DNA of 64,000 nucleotides, taken from the NCBI RefSeq assembly GCF_002807035.1, contig NZ_NIUC01000003.1, positions 186,001 through 250,000 on the forward strand, read 5' to 3'. Positions within the stretch are counted from its first letter, which is position 1. Every line of letters begins with the position of its first letter. A program made the position numbers and the translations under genes. Under the pieces are notes generated by a model. That model was not told the DNA's origin. It searched no databases and was given only the letters and a program-made list of their open reading frames with translations. This document shows positions 8,840 through 17,575 of this stretch, piece by piece. This DNA is from Algoriphagus formosus. GTDB lineage: Bacteria; Bacteroidota; Bacteroidia; Cytophagales; Cyclobacteriaceae.

Positions 8840-9956
8840 TTCTCGAAACCCCAAACATCCAAACTCCCCAACTCCCATACTTCCCAACTCCCCATCATCG
8901 GTCATCCGTCATCCGACATCGGACCAACTTTCCAGCTTTAAACACCCTATCCCTCCTAATTCCTCATTCAACATTCTCAACTCCATGAACCCCGAACTGT
9001 CATATCGAGCGGAGTCGAGATGCCAAAACGTGCAACGTTCAAGGTTCTATGTTTAGCGTTCTACGTTCACATAACTCTGAAAACACCTTAACGCTTAACC
9101 TTTTACCCTTAACTTCTCAGTTCGTTAATTCATCGATTCTTCAATTCGACAATCAACCCAAAACTCAAAACATTCCCCCCAACTCCTAATTCCCAATTCC
9201 TAATTCATAATTCTCGGAACCCCAAATCTCAATTCCAAAAGATAGCTTCGTCGCTTCCTGCGAATCGTAGAAGATCAATATCCGCTTAGCTCCTCGCTAT
9301 GACGTACCCTACCTCCAAACTCCCCAACTCCCTTACTCCCATACTTCCCAACTCCCCATCATCGGTCATCCGACATCCGACATTGGACCAACTTTCCAGC
9401 TTTAACCCCCCTCCAATTCCTAATTCCTCATTCTCAACTCTATGAACCCCGAACTGTCACATCGAGCGGAGTCGAGATGCCAAAACGTGTATATTTCAAC
9501 GTTCTATGTTCAGCGTTCTACGTTCACATAAATCTCGAAAACGGCTTAACGCTTAACATTTAACCCTTAACTTCTCAGTTCGTCAATTCATCGATTCATC
9601 AATTTGACAATCAACCCAAAACCTTCCCCCCAATTCCTAATTCCTCATTCAACATTCTCAACTCTATGAACCCCGAACTGTCACATCGAGCGGAGTCGAG
9701 ATGCCAAAACGTGCATAGTTCAAGGTTCTATGTTCAGCGTTCTACGTTCACATAACTCTGAAAATGCCTTAACGCTTAACACTTAATCCTTGACTTCTCA
9801 GTTCGTCAATTCATCGATTCATCAATTCGACAATCAACCCAAAACCCAAAACCTTCCCCCCAATTCCTAATTCTCCTAACCTCCCCCTCCCAATTCCTCC
9901 CTTTTTATTTTATATTTAGGCTCTAGCTTAATTACCTATACATAACATCACCCTTT
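8840..9956 (+). repeat. 1.1-kb spacer of heptad arrays and dispersed elements
   Basis: No gene visible. Copies of the 76-bp element lie at 8993-9067, 9450-9525 and 9674-9749. A full copy of the roughly 185-bp element is at 9224-9410 and a 3' partial copy at about 8860-8950. The remainder is NATTCNN and CTTAACN heptads and 8-nt TCATCAAT words, in the same order as in the 5944-7174 spacer. The array that begins at 8810 overlaps the preceding coding sequence. Confidence 0.8.
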
Positions 9957-10676
9957 ATGAGTACCAGTAACAGGTATGTCAAACCATCCCATCGGATCCT
10001 TGCGCGCTTTTTGGATGAGCTTTGGAAATACATCAAGCAAGGAAAGCCCATCTCAGAAGCCATTAAAGGATATTCAGCTTACTATGATTACAATCGCGTA
10101 CGGGTATTTCCCTACGAACGCCAACTCCCATGGATCAATCATTTTGCCTGTGAACGCCTCCGCGAATTGATCAAACCAGGGATGAATATTTTGGAATTCG
10201 GACTGGGCGGTAGTACGCTGTTTTTTAGAAATTTAGGAGCCTCAGTTTATTCCATAGAACATGATGATGAATGGTTTCAAACCGTAAAAAAGGAGCTGGA
10301 AAATGATAAAATGGTTTCGCTTCATCTGTATAAGCCAGAAATCGATCAACCGGAAATTGAGGATAAATACCGAAGTGTGCATGGATTATTTTCGGAAGGG
10401 ATGTCTTGGAAAGCCTATGCTCATGCGGCTGATCATCTCCCGGATGAAGCCTTTGATTTGATCCTCATCGATGGACGTGCAAGACCCGAATGCCTTCGCA
10501 ATTCGATTTCAAAACTCAAGCCGGGAGGGATGCTGGTTTTTGACAATTCTGAGCGCGAATCCTACCAACAAGCCATGGATGAATTGATGGCCAATTGGCG
10601 CTGCGAAAAATATCAGGGCGTACAGATTTGTGATCCATTTTTCTCCGAAACAAGAATTTATTTCAAACCTGCCTAA
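9957..10676 (+). CDS. Class I SAM-dependent methyltransferase
   Basis: A 239-residue protein with a Rossmann methyltransferase core at about residues 70-235. Motif I is ILEFGLGGSTLFFRNLG, motif II is the acidic end VYSIEHDDEW, and the post-I/motif IV region is FDLILIDGRARPECLRN followed by LKPGGMLVFDN. The first 65 residues form a helical cap. It probably methylates a sugar, or a non-sugar group on it, within the polysaccharide pathway (context only). It starts at ATG directly after the repeat spacer, and the next gene begins 31 nt downstream, so the two are likely co-transcribed. The acceptor is unknown. Confidence 0.75.
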   Translation: MSTSNRYVKPSHRILARFLDELWKYIKQGKPISEAIKGYSAYYDYNRVRVFPYERQLPWINHFACERLRELIKPGMNILEFGLGGSTLFFRNLGASVYSIEHDDEWFQTVKKELENDKMVSLHLYKPEIDQPEIEDKYRSVHGLFSEGMSWKAYAHAADHLPDEAFDLILIDGRARPECLRNSISKLKPGGMLVFDNSERESYQQAMDELMANWRCEKYQGVQICDPFFSETRIYFKPA

Positions 10677-10707
10677 TCTTTCAGATTGCATAGCTAATTT
10701 GCCCTTC

Positions 10708-11574
10708 ATGGCTGAAAAACTAGTTTCTATTCTCATCCCCAACTTCAATAAGGAAGCATACATTCCACACACTTTTCAAAGCATCTGCGAGCAGACTTAT
10801 AGTAATTGGGAATGTATAGTCGTGGATGACCATAGTACTGATGCTTCCTTGGATTTGCTCCATGACTTTGCTGAAAAAGACCCCAGAATAAAAGTAGTCC
10901 GAAGACCTGAACACCTACCAAAGGGAGGGAATTCCTGTAGAAATCATGCTTTTTCGCTTGCTTCGGGTGAGTTTATTCAATGGTTTGATTCGGATGACCT
11001 GATGCTGCCGCATTGTCTGCAGGAGAAGGTCGACTTTCTCGAATCCCACCCTGAATTTGCCTTCGTGGCTTCTAAAGCTGAAATCAAATATGAGAAGGAC
11101 TACAAGGGCAAAAGGACCTTTCATCAAAATATCCAATCCGAACAAGCTATTGAAGACTACTTGAGATTTCGAATTCTCTTTATTACCGGTGGGCCACTTT
11201 TTAGAAGGGAAGTCTTCGAAAAAACCGGGCTCTTCTCTTTAGGATTGAAAAAACATCAGGAATGGGAACTCTTCTTTCGAGTCATACTCAATTATCCTAC
11301 TTGGGGTATTATCAATGAGCCCACCTATGTCTACCTGATTCATGGGAATAGCATTTCAGGGCAAAGTGCCAATAAACGCGAAAAACTCGTAAATGCTGAG
11401 GTTGCAGCGATCCAAACAGCCCTAAACCCGACCACTAATCCCTTTATTTCCAAAATTCCCCCATCGGTTTACCGGAAAACTTCCCTTCGCTACCTCAAAT
11501 TTTCCCTCATTCACAAAAGAATGCAGGATGCTGGCTGGTTTTTTACTCAATACCTAAGACAACTAAATAGGTAG
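10708..11574 (+). CDS. Family 2 glycosyltransferase
   Basis: A 288-residue GT-A enzyme. Seen: VSILIPNFNKEAYIPHTF at the N-terminus, IVVDDHSTDAS (nucleotide-binding Asp pair), KGGNSCRNHAFSLASGEF and the metal-binding WFDSDD. An in-frame start at 10630 would overlap the methyltransferase gene by 47 nt and add non-conserved residues, so the ATG at 10708 is preferred. The enzyme most resembles the GT2 at 23224 (shared PNFNK, NWEC, DDHSTD and KGGN motifs), suggesting an old duplication within the locus. It is cytoplasmic and acts on the lipid-linked glycan; donor and linkage are unknown. Confidence 0.85.
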   Translation: MAEKLVSILIPNFNKEAYIPHTFQSICEQTYSNWECIVVDDHSTDASLDLLHDFAEKDPRIKVVRRPEHLPKGGNSCRNHAFSLASGEFIQWFDSDDLMLPHCLQEKVDFLESHPEFAFVASKAEIKYEKDYKGKRTFHQNIQSEQAIEDYLRFRILFITGGPLFRREVFEKTGLFSLGLKKHQEWELFFRVILNYPTWGIINEPTYVYLIHGNSISGQSANKREKLVNAEVAAIQTALNPTTNPFISKIPPSVYRKTSLRYLKFSLIHKRMQDAGWFFTQYLRQLNR

Positions 11575-11635
11575 AATGACTTACTTCTAAAAATCAATAT
11601 TTCAGCATTCATTACTAAACACGAATCCCCAGCAA

Positions 11636-12565
11636 TTGAACTTAAAAGCAAAACTGAATAGCACCTACGATCGGCTCTATGACCTCCGGGAGCGAATCTT
11701 GGGCTATCCAAAACTGCATGAGATCTTCAAAAGGCACAATGGATTTGACCTTAACCTTCATGATCCCTGGACCTACAATGAATGGGTGGTTCATAAAATT
11801 TTATTTGCCCGAGACCCACTTCTTATTCAGACTACAGATAAGTTTGCAGTGAGAGATTATGTTCGCCAGAAACTGGGCACCAAAGAGGCAGAGGAAATTC
11901 TGATTCCCATCTATCATGTCAGCAAGATTGCTAGAGACTTTCCCGAGGAACTTTGGCAAAAAGAATTTTTCATGAAAGCCAACCATGGATCCGGCACCAA
12001 TAAATTGGTCATGCCTGGTGCTGATCCTCATAAGACGCTCCAACTTGCCAAGGCTTGGCTCAATTCAAGCTATGGACAAAGACGTCATGAATGGGCCTAT
12101 CGCGATATTCCGAGAAAGATTATTTGCGAAAAAGTGATCCGAAACGAAGAGGGAGATATTCCCATGGATATCAAATTCTATTGCTTTTATGGAAAGGTCA
12201 AATTCATTCTCTTTTTCAATGGGCGCTTTGGAAAACCATCCCGTGCATTTACCGATCCAGACCTCCAACTTATCCATGGGGTGCAGTCAGGCATACCTGA
12301 TTTGGAAGACATTCCTTCCTATTCTACCCATGATAAAATGATTGAAATTGCCGAGACTTTGTCCAAGCCCTTTGTGCATGCGAGAGCAGACTTTTATTCA
12401 GTAGGAGGGAAAATTTACTTTGGGGAATTGACCCAATACTCAGGTGGAGGAATTGAGCATTTCGAGTCTTACGAAATCAATCTGGCCCTAGGACTTTTAT
12501 GGCGACCCGAATACAAGAATAAAAGCGTTTGGGATTGCATTCAAGAAGCATCAACCAAGTACTAG
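11636..12565 (+). CDS. TupA-like ATP-grasp protein (second paralogue)
   Basis: A 309-residue homologue of the protein at 7865, sharing TDKFAVRDYVRQKLG, FFMKANHGSGTNK, SYGQRRHEWAYRDIPRK, PMDIKFYCFYGKVKF and the C-terminal GKIYFGELTQYSGGG. It starts at TTG; no ATG fits the conserved N-terminus. Unlike its paralogue, the C-terminus ends naturally (EASTKY) before the repeats begin. Two divergent paralogues in one cluster may attach different groups or act at different positions of the repeat unit (inference). It follows a GT2 gene by 61 nt. Confidence 0.75.
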   Translation: MNLKAKLNSTYDRLYDLRERILGYPKLHEIFKRHNGFDLNLHDPWTYNEWVVHKILFARDPLLIQTTDKFAVRDYVRQKLGTKEAEEILIPIYHVSKIARDFPEELWQKEFFMKANHGSGTNKLVMPGADPHKTLQLAKAWLNSSYGQRRHEWAYRDIPRKIICEKVIRNEEGDIPMDIKFYCFYGKVKFILFFNGRFGKPSRAFTDPDLQLIHGVQSGIPDLEDIPSYSTHDKMIEIAETLSKPFVHARADFYSVGGKIYFGELTQYSGGGIEHFESYEINLALGLLWRPEYKNKSVWDCIQEASTKY

Positions 12566-13392
12566 GTATCAAGTAGCTAGTATCAAGACATAAGTGGTAA
12601 AAGGGAGAACCAAGAAATCAGAAACAAGAACCAAGACCATTAACCTCTAACAATACCTCGGATTAACCCTTAACAATTAACGCTTAACATTTAACCCCCA
12701 TACTTCCAAACTCCAAACTGTCACATCGAGCGGAGTCGAGATGCCAAAAGGTACAACGTTCAAGGTTCTATGTTCAGCGTTCTACGTTCACATAACTCTT
12801 GAAAACGCCTTAACGCTTAACATTTAACCCTTAACTTCTCCATTCGACAATTCATCAGTTCATCAATTCGACTTGGAACAAGGAACCACGAACTTCGAAC
12901 TTCACATTAACCTTTAACGCTTTACGCTTAACATTTAACTCTTAACTTCTCCATTCATCAATTCATCGGTTCATCAATTCGACTTGGAACAAGGAACCAC
13001 GAACTTCGAACTTCACATTAACCTTTAACGCTTAACGCTTAACGCTTAACATTTAACCCCCATACCCCCATACTTCCAAACTCCAAACTGTCACATCGAG
13101 CGGAGTCGAGAAGCCAAAAGGTACAACGTTCAAGGTTCTATGTTCAGCGTTCTACGTTCACATAACTCTGGAAAACGCCTTAACGCTTAACAATTAACCT
13201 TTAACTTCTCAGTTCGACAATTCATCAGTTCATCAATTCGACTTGGAACAAGGAACCACGAACTTCGAACTTCACATTAACCCTTAACGCTTAACGCTTA
13301 ACATTTAACCATTAACTTCTCAGTTCATCAATTCGACAATAGCCCCAAAATCCCATTCTTTCAAAAAATAAATTTGCAATTCCAAAAGCACC

Positions 13393-13409
13393 GAGTAAAT
13401 TTATTACTC
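13393..13409. promoter_or_regulatory. Palindrome related to the one at 7175
   Basis: GAGTAAATTTATTACTC has 6-bp arms (GAGTAA/TTACTC) and the same 17-nt length and 'acc' left context as the palindrome upstream of the HTH gene. No gene starts within 590 nt, so it may be a relocated or dispersed copy rather than an active operator. Confidence 0.3.
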
Positions 13410-13643
13410 AGTCGCCATTGTGAGGAGGTCAACTAGGCCGACGAAGCGATCTTAAGAAAGGAACATCATTGCGATCTCGAAAAACGGGAAAAATGAAGAG
13501 TTATGAATTGATAAATGATGAATTTGTGTCAGTTAGATTTAAGATCTATATCTGAACTCCTAATTCTTCACTCCTAATTCAACATTCCTAATTCCTAGCT
13601 CCTCGATGGGAGTGAAAGGGCGAAGCTGTGCGGAAGGGAATTT

Positions 13644-13946
13644 AGAATTATGAATTGACTAATGAAGAATTAAAGTATCAGCATTATTTTCTGTTGGGAC
13701 TCTAATTCCTCATTCAACATTCATCACTCTTAATTCCTCATTCCTCATTTCTAGCTCCTCAATGTGAGTGAAAGGGCGAAGCTGTAATTAATGAAGAATT
13801 ATGAATTGACTAATGAAGAATTAAAGTATCAGCATTATTTTCTGTTGGGACTCTAATTCCTAATTGCTAATTCAACATTCATAACTCTCAATTCCTCATT
13901 CCTCATTTCTAGCTCCTCAATGTGAGTGAAAGGGCGAAGCTGTAAT
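13644..13946 (+). repeat. Tandem duplication of about 150 bp
   Basis: Two nearly identical copies, 13644-13788 and 13795-13946, each running from 'agaattatgaattgac' to 'gcgaagctgtaat'. A diverged third copy of the right half precedes them (about 13555-13640). Each ends in a segment (agctcctcaatgtgagtg then gcgaagct) that resembles a REP hairpin. Confidence 0.75.
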
Positions 13947-14007
13947 CGTTCCACGTTCTAGGTTAAGAGTTCAGCGTTAGTCAAACCCAAAACTTACAAC
14001 GCGCCAC

Positions 14008-14394
14008 ATGAAAGTTCAACGTTTTGAAGATTTGGAAATTTGGAAAGAAGCGAGAGAAATAGCTTTGACAATTAAAGAGCTAACTCGAAAAAGTGAGTTT
14101 TCAAAAGATTACAAATTCGTTGCTCAAATTACAAGTGCCTCTGGATCTACTATGGACAACATTGCAGAAGGATTTGATAGAGATGGAAATAAAGAGTTCT
14201 TTCAATTTTTATCAATTGCCAAGGGCTCAAACTCTGAAACTAGATCACAAGCCTATAGGGCCTATGATTTTAAGTATATTGACGAAGAGGAATTAAATAA
14301 AATACTTCTTTTAACAGAGAAACTTAAAGCTAAAATCAATTCTTTGATGATCTATTTAAAAAATTCAGACCGAAAAGGAAATAAATACTCATAA
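14008..14394 (+). CDS. Four-helix-bundle protein (S23/IVP-like, TIGR02436 type)
   Basis: A 128-residue helical protein of the family first seen as ORFs in 23S rRNA intervening sequences and related to Avd proteins of diversity-generating retroelements. Seen: FEDLEIWKEAREIALTIKEL at the N-terminus, DNIAEGFDRDGNKEFFQFLS, the conserved NIAEG(F/W) turn, and four predicted amphipathic helices. The family's function is unclear; nucleic-acid binding has been proposed. The gene is isolated and enclosed by matching repeat DNA (GTTC-type words at 13947-14001 and 14396-14457). No reverse transcriptase is visible, so it is not a complete retroelement. Codon use is AT-richer than in the neighbours. Confidence 0.85.
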   Translation: MKVQRFEDLEIWKEAREIALTIKELTRKSEFSKDYKFVAQITSASGSTMDNIAEGFDRDGNKEFFQFLSIAKGSNSETRSQAYRAYDFKYIDEEELNKILLLTEKLKAKINSLMIYLKNSDRKGNKYS

Positions 14395-14395
14395 A

Positions 14396-14566
14396 CGTTC
14401 CATGTTCATGGTTCTTCGTTCAGCGTTCTCCAACCCAAAACTCAAAACGTACAACGTAGAACCCAAAACGTACAACCCAGAACCCAGAACCTCTCACATC
14501 TCATCATTCCTAACTCAACATTCCTAACTCCTCATTCTACATTCCTAACTCATAATTCCTAACCCT
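14396..14566 (+). repeat. Heptad-rich spacer downstream of the four-helix-bundle gene
   Basis: Begins with GTTC words that mirror those upstream of the preceding gene, continues with AACNNAN-type heptads (aacgtac, aacgtag) and ends with NATTCNN units. The spacer abuts the CTG proposed as the start of the next gene. Confidence 0.7.
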
Positions 14567-15994
14567 CTGCGACCACTTTTCCTCATATCCCTTCTAGCTC
14601 TCGTCGTCTTTTTCCAGATTAATGGGGAAAAAATACCCGTCAATGAAGGGGCGATTGACGATGGAGTTTTTTACCGTACGGTAGGACAGACCTTTGTGGA
14701 GAGCATCGAGGAGCAAGGATATAATCTAGTCCAACTCACCCGTATTCTTCCATTTGCCCTGCTCAATCTTTCTTTTTCAGCCTTACACATCGTCAAGGAT
14801 AATGATGGAATGCGAAATGGCATGATTCTATGGCAACTTGTCTATCTGGCTATTTCGGTTTATTGGTATTTCCGGATTTGTAAGAAGATTCGGGCCAAAA
14901 CTCCCCTCATGACCCTGGGATTTATTTTGCTCTTTTTCAATTTCACATGGCTCAAGGAATTTTGGTATCATCCCTTCAGCCCTGATGGGGCTGCTTTTGC
15001 ACTCGGAATGGGGCAGGCCAATTACTTCCTCCGCTACGAAAAATTCAAATTGGGTATGGTTTCCCTCCTTGGAGCCTTTGTATCACCCTTACTTGTGATC
15101 TCGGGTATGCTAATGCTATTTCTTCCGGGAGACAAACTCGTTCCCTATGTTGGGGAACGACCCAAATCCACTTTCCCTCTTTTATTCGCAGTAGGCTTAC
15201 CCATTTTGCTGGCCATAGCCGGATGGGGACTCTGGGGCTGGGGTGAGCGTGATATATGGGCCCAAATTGCCCATGTGATCTCTCTATTAGCCATGGCACC
15301 CCTTAGTATCTGGATTGCTCAGCGAAATACCATCGATTGGGAGCAATCTCTAGCCTTACTGAAAAAGCGGGCTCGGCCCAACCGACTCAATAAGGGGATT
15401 ATGGTTCTGATGGGAATCCTGCTGGTTTTAGTACTGCTTTCCGGGAAAAACGAAGCCTTGGGACTTACGCAAATGCTGCAAGATATTGGAAGGGGGAGTT
15501 TCCGTTTTCCTTTAGATTTCTTGCTTGGCTTAGTTCTCCAATGGGGATTGGTTTTACTCTTCACGGCCATGTACCTGCATCGCTTTACGGAGCAACTCGG
15601 ACGTCAAGGCTGGGCGGCAGTGGCTACCATCTGGGTAGGAATGGCTATCCTTCCTTTCTTCACGGCTAGCACCTTGGCAGCATGGGTTCCACTTTGGGCG
15701 ATTATCTTGCTTAAAGGACTCAAGCGCTATCGATGGCATACTAAGGACCTGATCCTAATAGGATGCTATGGCTTGCTCTTATCGCTTGCCTGGCTTCAGG
15801 TGAATTCCCCCGAACTCATCGAATGGCTTGCCCAACCGGCAAGAAGCACTAATCTTCAGATTCAAAAGTGGGCGGTTCATCTTCCCGAATACCGCAGCTT
15901 TTGGGCCTATCTAATCGGAGTAGTCTTACTCTTGGGAGTAACAGGCCTACTTTACCTGAGAAAAGGAAGGTATCAAAGGATGATGACAACATAA
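14567..15994 (+). CDS. Multi-spanning membrane protein with non-ATG start at a repeat boundary
   Basis: About 475 residues and ten or more hydrophobic segments. The first standard start is GTG 14696, but the frame stays open upstream and encodes a good first membrane segment (PLFLISLLALVVFFQI) and the acidic loop motif GAIDDGVFY, comparable to the loops of the GT-C-like proteins at 2924 and 4396. The protein-like sequence begins at CTG 14567, exactly where the heptad array ends. Either CTG is the start or the original ATG was lost to the array. It is probably a polysaccharide transferase or other integral membrane protein of the cluster; no family is recognised with certainty. Confidence 0.6.
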   Translation: MRPLFLISLLALVVFFQINGEKIPVNEGAIDDGVFYRTVGQTFVESIEEQGYNLVQLTRILPFALLNLSFSALHIVKDNDGMRNGMILWQLVYLAISVYWYFRICKKIRAKTPLMTLGFILLFFNFTWLKEFWYHPFSPDGAAFALGMGQANYFLRYEKFKLGMVSLLGAFVSPLLVISGMLMLFLPGDKLVPYVGERPKSTFPLLFAVGLPILLAIAGWGLWGWGERDIWAQIAHVISLLAMAPLSIWIAQRNTIDWEQSLALLKKRARPNRLNKGIMVLMGILLVLVLLSGKNEALGLTQMLQDIGRGSFRFPLDFLLGLVLQWGLVLLFTAMYLHRFTEQLGRQGWAAVATIWVGMAILPFFTASTLAAWVPLWAIILLKGLKRYRWHTKDLILIGCYGLLLSLAWLQVNSPELIEWLAQPARSTNLQIQKWAVHLPEYRSFWAYLIGVVLLLGVTGLLYLRKGRYQRMMTT

Positions 15995-16275
15995 AGGTTA
16001 GAGGTTCCACGTTCAGCGTTCAATGTTCTAAGTTCGAGCCCATTCCTAATTCCTCATTCAACATTCATAATTCAGGCAATTCCGAACATTTAACTCTTAA
16101 CGTTTAACTCTTAACTTCTCAATTCGTTAATTAATCAGTTCCCCAGTTCTTCAATTCCACAATTCATCAGTTCGAAAATAATTTGAGATTTAAGCTTTAC
16201 CCTTAAGATCAGAGATTCCACGGCTTGGTATCAAACTCCGAAAGTAAAAAAAGAAACAAGGATATATTCAATGAG
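15995..16275 (+). repeat. Heptad spacer upstream of the toxin-antitoxin-like pair
   Basis: GTTC-type, NATTCNN and TTAACNN arrays occupy 16000-16170, giving way to unique AT-rich DNA that probably carries the promoter of the next pair. Confidence 0.6.
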
Positions 16276-16291
16276 GTTCTTTACAAAGAAC
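16276..16291. promoter_or_regulatory. Inverted repeat upstream of the toxin-antitoxin-like pair
   Basis: GTTCTTTACAAAGAAC has 7-bp arms around a 2-nt centre and lies 31 nt before the first gene of the pair. Such palindromes are typical operators for antitoxin or complex autoregulation; that role is inferred. Confidence 0.35.
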
Positions 16292-16322
16292 AGATTGATT
16301 TTAAATTAAAAAATATTACTTT

Positions 16323-16550
16323 ATGCCTATGAATACTAAAGAACTTAATGCCGAAAACCTTATAAAAGCGCAACAACGAGCAAACAAATCTTCACAAAAG
16401 ATGATCCGTGTATTAGGTTTGGATGATTTGGTAGTTAGAAATAATAAGTTGATTAAGATTAGTCCTGATGGTTCTGAAGAAGTCGTTAGAGACTCAAAAT
16501 TTAAATCGGTTAAAATCAATAGAGGGAGTTTTCAAATAAAAAGTGAGTAA
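16323..16550 (+). CDS. Small putative antitoxin paired with a zeta-like kinase
   Basis: 75 residues, charged and without membrane segments. The N-terminal half is helical (KELNAENLIKAQQRANKSSQ) and the C-terminal half holds short basic stretches (VVRNNKLIKISPDGSEE). No family is recognised. Its stop overlaps the GTG start of the downstream P-loop kinase by 8 nt (GTGAGTAA), the tight coupling typical of type II toxin-antitoxin pairs. An alternative ATG lies two codons in, at 16329. The antitoxin role is inferred from size, order and the partner. Confidence 0.55.
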   Translation: MPMNTKELNAENLIKAQQRANKSSQKMIRVLGLDDLVVRNNKLIKISPDGSEEVVRDSKFKSVKINRGSFQIKSE

Positions 16551-17283
16551 GCTTCCAAAATTCAGGCTTTTTGCAGGTCCAAATGGTAGTGGTAAAACTA
16601 CTCTTATCAGCACAATTGGTAAGGATTTTAACCTTGGAGTCTTTATCAATGCAGATATTTTGGAATATGAACTTTCAAAGAAAGGGTTTTTGGACTTAGA
16701 AGAAATTTTAGGAAAGCCTTTACCAAAGCAGTCTGATTGGAATGAATTTTTTGAGGTATATAGTAAAAAGGATCCTAGGTCCAAACATTTTGACAAGGCG
16801 ATATTAAAAGTAGAAGAGGGGATTTTGGTATGGGATGGTGAGATAAATAGTTACTTGGCGTCAATAATTGCAGCTTTTTTTAGATACTGCCTCCTGAAAC
16901 ACAAAAAGTCATTTTCTTTTGAGACGGTGATGTCTCACCCTTCCAAATTGGATTTTATCTCGGAGGCTAAGGCTTTGGGGTATAAGTGTTACCTGTATTT
17001 TATTTGTACAGACGATCCTTCGATCAATATTCTTAGGGTAAAAAACCGCACCGAAATGGGTGGTCATGACGTTCCAAGTTCTTTGATTGAAAGTAGATAC
17101 TATCGTTCATTAGAATTATTAAATGAAGCCTTTTTGCTTGCAGATAGGGCATTTATTATTGATAGTTCAAATAGGAATAGAAATTTGATCCTTGAAAAAA
17201 ATGACAGAAAAGTACTGATTAAACAGGATATAATTCCAGGTTGGGTTGATCAGTACCTTATCAAAAAGCTTGAGCTTGATTAA
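16543..17283 (+). CDS. Zeta-toxin-like P-loop kinase (COG4185 type)
   Basis: 246 residues with an N-terminal Walker A (FAGPNGSGKTTLIS, residues 10-23), a NADIL motif after it, SFETVMSHPSKLDFI around residue 125, and the substrate-binding and arginine region VKNRTEMGGHDVPSSLIESR at about 166-185. These are hallmarks of zeta-toxin-like and COG4185 proteins. Classical zeta toxins phosphorylate UDP-GlcNAc and stop cell-wall synthesis; COG4185 members are less well studied. The gene starts at GTG, overlapping a 75-residue putative antitoxin. It lies between repeat spacers inside a polysaccharide locus, where a nucleotide-sugar kinase would act on a shared precursor pool (inference). Confidence 0.75.
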   Translation: MSKLPKFRLFAGPNGSGKTTLISTIGKDFNLGVFINADILEYELSKKGFLDLEEILGKPLPKQSDWNEFFEVYSKKDPRSKHFDKAILKVEEGILVWDGEINSYLASIIAAFFRYCLLKHKKSFSFETVMSHPSKLDFISEAKALGYKCYLYFICTDDPSINILRVKNRTEMGGHDVPSSLIESRYYRSLELLNEAFLLADRAFIIDSSNRNRNLILEKNDRKVLIKQDIIPGWVDQYLIKKLELD

Positions 17284-17575
17284 AGCCTGCTTTCCATCAT
17301 CAAAAAGGATTAACATTAAACGTACAACCCAAAACCCACATTGTTCGACGTTCGACCAATTCCTAATTCCTAATTCAACATTCTATGAATTTAAGGCTTA
17401 AACTTCAATTCGTCAATTCATCAGTTCATCAATTCAACAACTACCGACCAATTCCTAATTCCTCATTCAACATTCATAATTCCTAGAACCTCGAACCCAA
17501 AACGTAGAACGTACAACCCAAAACCTTCAACTCATCAGTTCATCAATTCGACAATTAATCAACTAATCACCAAAG
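17284..17575 (+). repeat. Heptad/octad spacer
   Basis: 292 nt of AACNNAN, NATTCNN and 8-nt TCATCAAT words between the kinase gene and the acetyltransferase gene. No gene or terminator seen. Confidence 0.65.

Larger units (their letters stand above)
12566..14007 (+). repeat. 1.4-kb spacer of heptad arrays, dispersed elements and a tandem duplication
   Basis: Non-coding. The 76-bp element is present at 12715-12789 and 13085-13159. The unit between them (CTTAAC heptads plus an 'acttggaacaaggaaccacg' block) is repeated three times around 12870, 12980 and 13240. A palindrome lies at 13393-13409 and a REP-like segment at 13411-13480. A duplication of about 150 bp occupies 13644-13946. The last 55 nt before the next gene (13947-14001) are GTTC words that recur just after that gene. 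Confidence 0.8.

Noticed and set aside
14008..14394. Diversity-generating retroelement (Avd)
   Set aside because: The four-helix-bundle protein has no neighbouring reverse transcriptase or template repeat.
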